From Verrucomicrobiales bacterium (lineage in GTDB: Bacteria; Verrucomicrobiota; Verrucomicrobiia; Verrucomicrobiales; DEV007): a stretch of 6,393 nt of DNA. A program made the position numbers and the translations under genes. The notes below the pieces were generated by a model. It was not told the DNA's origin. It was given only the letters and a program-made list of their open reading frames with translations, and made no database searches. Location of the stretch: positions 1 to 6,393 of the forward strand of contig JALRFZ010000124.1 of the NCBI GenBank assembly GCA_023253615.1, written 5' to 3'. Shown here piece after piece: positions 1 through 5,668 of the stretch; the stretch's first letter is position 1; each line of letters begins with the position of its first letter.

Positions 1-3000
1 GGATCGAGCTTTTGGACCTTCCGGTCGTAGGTGATGAGCCCGTTGATCTCGCCCTCGACATCGGTGGTCTGGGTGTAAATGCCGGCGGCGATGCCCTGCT
101 TTTTGAGATCGGTGAGGATGCGGATCGACTCCCGGTAACGCTCCAGCCATTCGGTCTTGTCCTTCGGCAGACCGCCGTAACCCCAGTTGTTGGTCGCGGG
201 ATTCCAGAGATGTCCATCGACCGGAAAGCCATGGCCGCCGAATTCCCCGACGACCTTCACGAAGCCGTCGAAGCGACCTCCTTCCGCCAGCTCGAAAGGA
301 AAGCCGGGATGCGGGTAACGATGCTCATCAACGTTATGACCCGCGGGAAACCAGTTGCCGCCGCTCGCGACGTTCACCTGTCGGGTGGGATCATGACCCG
401 TCAGCCATTCGCCGACCTCCATGGTGCGATGCTGTCCCCAGGCCTCGTTGAAGGGCACCCACTGGACGATGCAGGGATGAAAGCCTAACAAATCCACCAT
501 CGCCTCGAGTTCCCGCCTGTATTGGGCGTGCGCTTCGTCCGGCCAGACCGCGTCCTTGGGATCGGGCTGGAGCCGCGTCCAAGCGGGGCTGCTGCTCTCC
601 CCTTCCCTCTTTTTCCCGGTGCCGGAGCTGACCTGATCCTGCCACATCATCATGCCGAGGCGGTCGCAATGGTAGTAGTAGCGGCGCGGCTCGACCTTGA
701 TGTGTTTGCGGATCGTGTTGAAGCCGGCGGCCTTGAGGAACTCGATGTCCGAAAGCATCGCCGCGTCGGAGGGCGGGGTGAGCAGTCCATCCGGCCACCA
801 CCCTTGGTCGAGCGTGCCCCAGTGGAAGACCGGTTTGCCGTTGAGGTGGAGCCGCAGGTGGCCGTCGGCATCCTTCACCACGGTGGTCTCCCGGAAGGCG
901 AAGTAGCTCTCGACGATGTCGTCTCCGTACTCGATGCGCAGGTCGTAGAGCGTCGGAGAATCCGGCGACCAGGGCTTCGGATCGGCGATGCGGAAGGAAG
1001 CGGGCAAGGCATTGCCCTCTTCTTCAAAGACCGTCTTCCCTCCCAGCGAAACGACGACACGGGTCGGCAGGCTGAGATCGGGACCACCCAGACCACAGAC
1101 CAGCTCCACCGTGCCATCGGGACGGGTCCGCGGATGCACCGCTTGCAGATGCGCCATGGGCACCTCCTCGATCCAGACCGTCTGCCAGATTCCGGAAACG
1201 GGAGTGTACCAGATGCCACGAGGATTCAGGACCTGCTTGCCATGGAGCTGATAAGCCGTGTCCGTCGCATCGGTGACCCGGACGAGCAGGGTGTTGGCAC
1301 CCTCTTTCACCGCATCGGTGATGTCGACGGAGAAGGGCAGGTTGCCTCCCGTGTTCGACCCGACCTCGACATCATTCACCCAGACGGTGCATTGGTAATC
1401 GACCGCCTCGAAATTCAGAAGCAGGTGTTTTCCCTCCGGCTTCTTCGCCTCGAACGTGCGGCGATACCAGAGCGCGTCCTCCGGAGTGAAACGCCGCTCC
1501 ACGCCCGAGAGCGGAGCCTCGATCGCGAAGGGCACGAGAATTTTTCCATCCCACGTTTCCAGCGGCGGGGCGGAGTCGGTCTTCGGCGTCACTGCGTAGT
1601 CCCAGAGCCCATTCAGGTTCGTCCAGTTCTCGCGCCGCAAGGCGGGACGCGGGTATTCCTGCCAGACATTTTCCGGCGTCACCTTCCCGCCCCACTCTGT
1701 ACGCATCGCCACCTTCGGCACGATCACGGAGACGCTGTGCGACAGCAGTTTCGCATTGAGTTTGTGGGGTGTTTGATAGGATCCGACCGCGTCGGGGATG
1801 TCCTGACCGAGATACAATCCCTTCACAGGCTGTTTCTCGAGCAAGCCGGGCGAGGCGACGCGCGCGACCTCCGCATCGTTCACCCGGAGCGTCATGAAAT
1901 CCGCCTCGAGACGGCCGGTCACCGTCACCTTGCCCTTCACCGGATCGGGGGCGGTCAGTTCGGTCAGCTTGCCGGCCTTGCGCACGGAGAAAACAGGACG
2001 CCCATCCCGGAACCAGAGCGCGTAGCCGAATTGATTCCCGCCATGGGCGAGGGCGACTCCCTTCGGGTTCGGATGACGAAGGGTGACGGTGGCGGAAAAA
2101 GCACGGCCCTCGATCTGCGGCGGATCGGTCTCGGCGACGGCGGCCGGGGCTCCGGCTTTCTTCACGGGTGGTTGCCCCTCGGCCCGGGGATAGACGCCGA
2201 CGCGGGCGGCCCAGGCCTCCCACTTGGCGGCGAGTTCCTTCACCTTTTCCGGATGGGTGGCGGCGAGATTGTTCAGCTCGGTGCGGTCCTTCGCGAGATC
2301 GTAGAGTTCCCACTGCTTCACCTGGGTGCCATCGGGCATCGCGACGCTCTCGCCGACGAGTTTCCAATTTCCGTCCCGGACCGAGGCGTTGGTTTCGTGC
2401 TCGGCGAAGATCGGCCGCCCCCGTTCGAGCGACACGCCGGTGAAAGCGGGACGCAGCGAGACGCCATCGAGCGGCACGGTCTTCACGCCCTTCCGCTCCG
2501 CCGGATAGCTGGCCCCGGCGACATCGAGCAGGGTCGGCATCACATCGATGAGCTGGGCAGCCTCGCCATACCAGCCCTCGCGCGGAGCGATTTTCGCGGG
2601 CCAATGCAGGAAGAAGGGCGTCGCGGCGCCGCCTTCGTGGAGGTAGTGTTTGTAGAGTCGGAAGGGCGTGCTGCCTGCGTTCGCCCAGGCCTCGCCATAG
2701 CTGTTGTCGTGCTCCTCGTTTCGCTTCGCGACATCGTGGAATTCACCGCGCCCGAGCATGCCACCCTCCTGACAGGCGCCGTTGTCGGAGAGAAAGAGAA
2801 TCAGCGTGTTTTCGTAGGCGCCGCTCTCCTTCAGCGAATCGACGAGCTTGCCGATGTTCTGATCGACCCGATCGACCATCGCGGCGTAGACGGCCATCTT
2901 CAGGTCCATCTCATCGCGCTTCGCCTCGTCGAGCGAGTCCCAGTCGGGGATGCCTGTGGTCTTTGGTGAGAGCGGCCACGCGGGATCGATCAAGCCGAGT

Positions 3001-3782
3001 TCGACCTGACGCCGGTGGCGATCCTCCCGCAGCTTGCCCCACCCGGCCTTGTACTTGCCGCGGTATTTCGCGATATCCTCCTCGTGGGCCTGGAGCGGCC
3101 AGTGCGGCGCGGTGTAGGCGAGGTAGAGGAAGAAGGGATCGTCCTGCTTTTCCTTCGCATGCTGGCGAAGGAATCCGATGGCGTGATCGGTGAAGGCATC
3201 CGTGGTGTAGAAGGGACGATCGGTCGTGCTTTTGGGGTGTTCGTCAGGATCGTTCCCGCTCGTCATGCCGCGGCTGCCGGTGGGTTGGAAAAAGCGCGTC
3301 GCCCCGCTGAGGCAGCCGTAGTAGCGGTCGAATCCGCGCTGGAGGGGCCGATCCTCCAGCTCTTTCTGGCCGAGGTGCCATTTCCCCGTCATGTAGGTGC
3401 CGTAGCCGGCGGTCTTCAGGGCCTCGGCGAGGGTGATGCATTGCTCGTTGAGGTGCCCTTGGTAGGCGGCAGGCGCATCCTGGCCGCGCTCGCGATCGGG
3501 CTCGGAGGTCATCCAGCCGATCCCGGTCTCGTGGGGATGGAGTCCCGTCATCAGCGTCGCGCGGGTCGGGCAACAGCGGCCGGCGTTGTAGAACTGCGAG
3601 AAGCGGACTCCGCCGCGGGCGAGGGCGTCGAGGTTCGGCGTTTCGATTTCGCCTCCGTGATAACCGAGGTCGGAGAAACCCATGTCATCGACCATCACGA
3701 GGATGATGTTGGGGCGCTCGGCGGCGCGGGAGAACGGCAGGAGTAGCAGCGCGAGGGCGAAGAAAAACAGTCGGGGGATCAT
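1..3782 (-). CDS. Exported sulfatase / LamG-like / GH2 glycosidase fusion (C-terminus beyond window)
   Basis: One minus-strand frame stays open from ATG 3782-3780 to the left edge (1,260 codons). I checked frame continuity codon by codon in the sulfatase, linker and GH2 parts. Residues 1-20 form a signal peptide (MIPR, hydrophobic core, likely cleavage at SRA/AER), so the product is probably periplasmic or secreted. Residues 23-535 are an S1 sulfatase: metal Asp32-Asp33, CxPxR motif with Cys70 as the expected formylglycine and Arg74, GKWHLG (Lys134, His136), APHW (His227), SDNG (Asp333, Asn334) and Lys378 before HEGG. After a Pro/Ala-rich linker, residues about 553-682 look like a LamG-type beta-sandwich. 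From about 690 comes a GH2 enzyme: jelly roll to about 872, Ig-like strands, then a TIM barrel with acid/base Glu1113 (FNEAW) and nucleophile Glu1180 (GEFGG). The visible end carries the TTDVEGE motif typical of the GH2 barrel end, so little is missing. No clear Shine-Dalgarno precedes the start. The glycan substrate cannot be read from sequence. Confidence 0.9.
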   Translation of the reverse strand, partial: MIPRLFFFALALLLLPFSRAAERPNIILVMVDDMGFSDLGYHGGEIETPNLDALARGGVRFSQFYNAGRCCPTRATLMTGLHPHETGIGWMTSEPDRERGQDAPAAYQGHLNEQCITLAEALKTAGYGTYMTGKWHLGQKELEDRPLQRGFDRYYGCLSGATRFFQPTGSRGMTSGNDPDEHPKSTTDRPFYTTDAFTDHAIGFLRQHAKEKQDDPFFLYLAYTAPHWPLQAHEEDIAKYRGKYKAGWGKLREDRHRRQVELGLIDPAWPLSPKTTGIPDWDSLDEAKRDEMDLKMAVYAAMVDRVDQNIGKLVDSLKESGAYENTLILFLSDNGACQEGGMLGRGEFHDVAKRNEEHDNSYGEAWANAGSTPFRLYKHYLHEGGAATPFFLHWPAKIAPREGWYGEAAQLIDVMPTLLDVAGASYPAERKGVKTVPLDGVSLRPAFTGVSLERGRPIFAEHETNASVRDGNWKLVGESVAMPDGTQVKQWELYDLAKDRTELNNLAATHPEKVKELAAKWEAWAARVGVYPRAEGQPPVKKAGAPAAVAETDPPQIEGRAFSATVTLRHPNPKGVALAHGGNQFGYALWFRDGRPVFSVRKAGKLTELTAPDPVKGKVTVTGRLEADFMTLRVNDAEVARVASPGLLEKQPVKGLYLGQDIPDAVGSYQTPHKLNAKLLSHSVSVIVPKVAMRTEWGGKVTPENVWQEYPRPALRRENWTNLNGLWDYAVTPKTDSAPPLETWDGKILVPFAIEAPLSGVERRFTPEDALWYRRTFEAKKPEGKHLLLNFEAVDYQCTVWVNDVEVGSNTGGNLPFSVDITDAVKEGANTLLVRVTDATDTAYQLHGKQVLNPRGIWYTPVSGIWQTVWIEEVPMAHLQAVHPRTRPDGTVELVCGLGGPDLSLPTRVVVSLGGKTVFEEEGNALPASFRIADPKPWSPDSPTLYDLRIEYGDDIVESYFAFRETTVVKDADGHLRLHLNGKPVFHWGTLDQGWWPDGLLTPPSDAAMLSDIEFLKAAGFNTIRKHIKVEPRRYYYHCDRLGMMMWQDQVSSGTGKKREGESSSPAWTRLQPDPKDAVWPDEAHAQYRRELEAMVDLLGFHPCIVQWVPFNEAWGQHRTMEVGEWLTGHDPTRQVNVASGGNWFPAGHNVDEHRYPHPGFPFELAEGGRFDGFVKVVGEFGGHGFPVDGHLWNPATNNWGYGGLPKDKTEWLERYRESIRILTDLKKQGIAAGIYTQTTDVEGEINGLITYDRKVQKLD

Positions 3783-3840
3783 GGGGGGAATCTACCGCAC
3801 CCGAGTTTGGTTTGGCGAGCGGCAAACGCGGGCACTCACC

Positions 3841-3953
3841 TCACTCCAGCCTCAGCAGCGGCAAGGTATCGCGGAAGATCAGCTCTTCGATCGTGTTGGT
3901 ATTGAGACGCGGCAGAGCGGTGCCTTCGAGCATGCCGTTGAGCCCCGTCGATC
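3841..3953 (-). pseudogene. Remnant of a second amidohydrolase gene (3' end only)
   Basis: Read on the minus strand, 3945-3841 encodes a tail matching the C-terminus of the intact amidohydrolase at 4823-5668, including GLNGMLEGTALPRL, IEELIFRDTLPLL and a TGA stop at the same place. By hand alignment 89 of 105 bases and 28 of 34 residues are identical. Of the 15 differing codons, 9 are synonymous, so most divergence probably happened while the copy was still coding. The match continues for 8 bases (3946-3953) after an 8-base deletion relative to the intact gene (its 4928-4935), which shifts the frame and brings in a stop at 3954-3952. Homology then ends. About 240 upstream codons are absent and no start is present, so no enzyme can be made. 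The fragment ends 58 bp before the sulfatase-GH2 start, which suggests that an amidohydrolase gene once directly preceded the fusion gene. Confidence 0.88.
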
Positions 3954-3972
3954 AAATACGGAGCCTCCCCTC

Positions 3973-3995
3973 TACCGCCCCGGGGGCCTCCGGTA
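3973..3995 (-). terminator. Possible hairpin after the toxin gene
   Basis: The outer arms TACCG (3973-3977) and CGGTA (3991-3995) are exact inverted repeats around a very GC-rich core. It lies about 45 bp downstream of the toxin stop codon, where a terminator would fit. No run of U follows on the minus transcript, so it does not meet the usual intrinsic-terminator pattern. It may be a structured spacer or chance in GC-rich DNA. Confidence 0.25.
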
Positions 3996-4040
3996 TGAAG
4001 GATCGAATCGGAACGGAGGAAGAATGGCGATAGCGAACCA

Positions 4041-4478
4041 TCAACCCGCCAAGGGATTCCACACCTTCTCAAACCCAAATCCTTCGAAGTGCCTCGCATT
4101 CGCGGTGGCGAAATGGGTGACGCCGTGATGGCGGAGAGTGAGAGCGAGGCGGGCGTCGATGATGTCGCGGAAGCCGGAGTTGGTTTTGGCGGCCCAGTTC
4201 CAGAGGGGCTTGCCGACCTCGGGTTCGTAGTCGCCGAACTCCCAGTTGGGATTGGCTCGGAGGGCATCGCAGAAAGCGGTGGCTTCCCTGGCGGTCTTGG
4301 GCTTTTTGAAAACGGCGGGATTCCGCAACTGCATGTGAAGTTCCACCAGCACCAATCCGCAGAGGAGGAAACGCTGACCGGTGGTCTCCTCTTCGAAAAA
4401 GCGGCGGGCGGTCTCGTGATGGGACGAGTCGGAGTTGGCGGCGTAGAGGAAGAGATTGGTGTCGGCGGAGAGGATCAT
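4041..4478 (-). CDS. vapC: PIN-domain toxin ribonuclease (VapC type)
   Basis: A 145-residue protein of usual VapC length. It begins with the PIN hallmark SADTNLFLYA (Asp6 as first acidic residue), has Glu46 in VLVELHMQL, then FRDIIDARLAL with Asp105 and Asp108, and a late THFATANARHF segment in which Asn127 stands where many PIN proteins have an acidic or Asn residue. Together these form the Mg2+ site that cuts RNA in this family. The target RNA (tRNA, rRNA or mRNA) cannot be deduced. The ATG at 4478 overlaps the antitoxin stop in an ATGA, so translation is probably coupled and the antitoxin is made first. No strong Shine-Dalgarno is visible, in keeping with coupling. No frameshift or missing core residue is seen, so the toxin looks intact. 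It most resembles the PIN toxins seen in multiple copies in mycobacteria and other GC-rich bacteria, but exact subfamily membership is a guess. Confidence 0.88.
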   Translation of the reverse strand: MILSADTNLFLYAANSDSSHHETARRFFEEETTGQRFLLCGLVLVELHMQLRNPAVFKKPKTAREATAFCDALRANPNWEFGDYEPEVGKPLWNWAAKTNSGFRDIIDARLALTLRHHGVTHFATANARHFEGFGFEKVWNPLAG

Positions 4479-4726
4479 GACGCACCCCGCTCAAGGATGG
4501 CATCCACCTCGGGGCGAATCTTGGCGGGATCGGTGAGGAAGTCGCCGCCGCAGTCGAGCGTGGGAAAGCGCCAGACCTTCTTGGGTGCCGGCTCCTCCGG
4601 GAAACGGGCCACGAAGTGTTCCGCCGCCTTGCGGACGACCTCCGAGAGGGACCAGTCCTGGCGCTCGGCAATTTCTTTGAGCCGCTCGTAGAGGGGCTCG
4701 GGGAACTGAATCTGGGTCCGGGCCAT
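4475..4726 (-). CDS. vapB: Ribbon-helix-helix antitoxin partner of the PIN toxin
   Basis: An 83-residue protein starting MARTQIQFPEPLYERL. The short beta strand (TQIQFP) followed by two helices (YERLKEIAERQ, then SLSEVVRKAAEHFVARF) is the ribbon-helix-helix layout of antitoxins that dimerise and bind DNA. The rest, from about residue 45 (EEPAPKKVWRFP to ERGAS), is a plausible flexible tail that clasps and blocks the toxin. I chose ATG 4726-4724 because the alternative upstream TTG start at 4762 falls inside the promoter -35 box and would add residues that do not look like the family. The stop overlaps the toxin ATG by 4 bases. The palindrome immediately upstream fits autorepression by the antitoxin or the complex, which is inferred. 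Sequence similarity to a named antitoxin family was not tested. Confidence 0.85.
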   Translation of the reverse strand: MARTQIQFPEPLYERLKEIAERQDWSLSEVVRKAAEHFVARFPEEPAPKKVWRFPTLDCGGDFLTDPAKIRPEVDAILERGAS

Positions 4727-4743
4727 GATGTCTTTTATACATC
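4727..4743. promoter_or_regulatory. Palindrome abutting the antitoxin start, candidate operator
   Basis: GATGT (4727-4731) and ACATC (4739-4743) are exact inverted repeats separated by 7 bp. The wider pattern is GATGTNTNNNANACATC. The element covers the -10 box and ends right at the antitoxin ATG. Ribbon-helix-helix antitoxins commonly bind such palindromes over their own promoter, so binding here would block polymerase directly. The operator role is inferred from position and symmetry. Confidence 0.55.
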
Positions 4744-4762
4744 GTTTCAGAAGAGGTGTCAA
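4734..4762 (-). promoter_or_regulatory. Near-consensus sigma-70-type promoter of the toxin-antitoxin operon
   Basis: On the minus strand TTGACA (4762-4757) is a perfect -35 box, followed after exactly 17 bp by TATAAA (4739-4734), one base off the -10 consensus. The predicted transcription start, about 7 bases on, falls at 4727-4726, on or next to the antitoxin ATG. The mRNA would then be leaderless or nearly so, which agrees with the lack of a Shine-Dalgarno. This AT-rich patch stands out from the GC-rich surroundings. Confidence 0.78.
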
Positions 4763-4766
4763 TCCG

Positions 4767-4779
4767 GCGGCACTGCCGC
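4767..4779. other. Short GC hairpin between amidohydrolase and antitoxin genes
   Basis: GCGGC (4767-4771) and GCCGC (4775-4779) pair around a 3-base loop, just upstream of the cassette's -35 box. It could attenuate read-through from the amidohydrolase gene into the cassette. There is no U-run, so a true intrinsic terminator is not supported. Confidence 0.3.
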
Positions 4780-4822
4780 TTACGGGTCCGGAGCCCCCTT
4801 CGAGCTGGCGACTTTCTCCACC

Positions 4823-4943
4823 TCAATCCAGCCCCAGCAGGGGCAGCGTGTCGCGGAAGATCAGCTCTTCGATCTTGTCGCTCTTCAGCCTCGGCAAGGC
4901 GGTGCCTTCGAGCATGCCATTGAGCCCGCGTAGTCCGTCGATC
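4823..4943 (-). repeat. Direct repeat: intact copy of the amidohydrolase 3' end, matching 3841-3953
   Basis: This 3' segment of the intact amidohydrolase gene is repeated in the same orientation at 3841-3953. The first 105 bp align with 16 mismatches, then come an 8-base gap and 8 matching bases. The two copies flank the promoter, antitoxin and toxin as imperfect direct repeats about 0.98 kb apart start to start. Confidence 0.85.
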
Positions 4944-5668
4944 GTCGCGTTCACCGTGGTGAAGGGAAAGTCGGTGCCGAAGAGGACCTTGTCCCACACG
5001 CCGTATTCCTGCACGAGCATGAGGCTTTGATAGAGTTGAAAGGGCCGGTAATGCAGCGCGCTGAGATCGGCGTAGACGTTCGGATGTTTGCGGATCGTCA
5101 CGACGCACTCGCCTTCCCAGGGATGACCGAGGTGGGCGAGGATGAACTTGATGCCGGGATACTTCAGCGCGACCGGCTCGATGAGGCGCGGAAAGGTGCA
5201 ATCGAGCGGCGCCTGCTTCACGAAGGTCGTGCCGGTGTGCATCAGCACGGGCAATCCGTGTTTCTCGCAATACTCCCAGAGCGGCTCGAGCTCCGGATCG
5301 CAGGCCTTGAAGCCCGCATACATCGGCAGCAGCTTCACACCGCGGAGGCGCAGGGTCTCGTGACCGTGGCGGAGCTCGTCCTGCCAGCCCGGCTGGGTCG
5401 GATCGACGCAGAGAAAACCGATGAGGCGGTCGGGATCCTTCGCCACGTAGTCGGCGACATAGGCGTCGTCGACCCAGACGCCGGAGAGTTTCGCCTTGCC
5501 GCCGAAGACAACCGTTCTGGTTTTGTCAGGAGCCGAGGCCCGGTAATCCTCGTAGCGCACCGAGATGTCGATGGTGGTGTCCGCCTTGGCCCCGGAGGCC
5601 TGGCGGATGAAATCTTCGCTGAAGGCCTCGGGAAAAGGCCAGGCGTGGCTATGGACGTCGATGATCAT
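4823..5668 (-). CDS. Metal-dependent amidohydrolase (Amidohydro_2 / ACMSD-like family)
   Basis: A complete 281-residue cytoplasmic protein with no signal peptide. It has the layout of the amidohydrolase-2 TIM-barrel family: DVHSH at residues 4-8 (His6 and His8 as metal ligands), GVKLLP with Lys112, VLMHTG with His144, LAHLGHPW with His179 and His182, and GTDFPF with catalytic Asp233. Family members hydrolyse lactones or C-N/C-C bonds or decarboxylate small aromatic or keto acids; known relatives include ACMSD, L-fuconolactonase and 2-pyrone-4,6-dicarboxylate lactonase. The substrate here cannot be assigned. The ATG start (5668-5666) overlaps the stop of the DapA-like gene by 4 bases (ATGA), indicating one operon with coupled translation, so the two enzymes probably serve the same pathway. 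A broken copy of its 3' end lies downstream, beyond the toxin-antitoxin cassette. Confidence 0.88.
   Translation of the reverse strand: MIIDVHSHAWPFPEAFSEDFIRQASGAKADTTIDISVRYEDYRASAPDKTRTVVFGGKAKLSGVWVDDAYVADYVAKDPDRLIGFLCVDPTQPGWQDELRHGHETLRLRGVKLLPMYAGFKACDPELEPLWEYCEKHGLPVLMHTGTTFVKQAPLDCTFPRLIEPVALKYPGIKFILAHLGHPWEGECVVTIRKHPNVYADLSALHYRPFQLYQSLMLVQEYGVWDKVLFGTDFPFTTVNATIDGLRGLNGMLEGTALPRLKSDKIEELIFRDTLPLLGLD

Noticed and set aside
1372..2604. A minus-strand open frame of 410 codons within the sulfatase-GH2 gene.
   Set aside because: It is in a different frame from the sulfatase motifs, is Arg-rich, and lies inside a well-supported coding region.
522..2969. A plus-strand open frame of 815 codons.
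   Set aside because: It is the antisense of the sulfatase-GH2 gene. Its translation shows no domain or motif and is rich in Arg, Gly and Asp, as expected for a shadow frame in GC-rich DNA, whereas the minus strand has catalytic motifs throughout.
3783..3840. Search for a promoter just before the sulfatase-GH2 start.
   Set aside because: No pair of -35/-10 boxes with suitable spacing and no Shine-Dalgarno could be found. The gene may be read from upstream or by a non-standard sigma factor.
3682..4128. A plus-strand frame over the intergenic stretch and toxin 3' end.
   Set aside because: It has no recognisable domain, and it covers the amidohydrolase remnant and toxin in antisense.
4727..4762. 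Antitoxin start at the upstream TTG (95-residue version).
   Set aside because: The TTG is part of the perfect -35 hexamer and the added residues fall within the promoter. The ATG at 4726 gives a typical ribbon-helix-helix N-terminus.
3841..4943. The repeat-flanked cassette as an insertion sequence or transposon.
   Set aside because: There is no transposase, no terminal inverted repeats and no short target duplication. The flanking repeats are coding-derived and diverged.
4491..5270. A 259-codon minus-strand frame across the amidohydrolase, promoter and antitoxin.
   Set aside because: It is out of frame with the HxH, HTG and GTDFP motifs and with the antitoxin, and crosses the promoter. It is a shadow.
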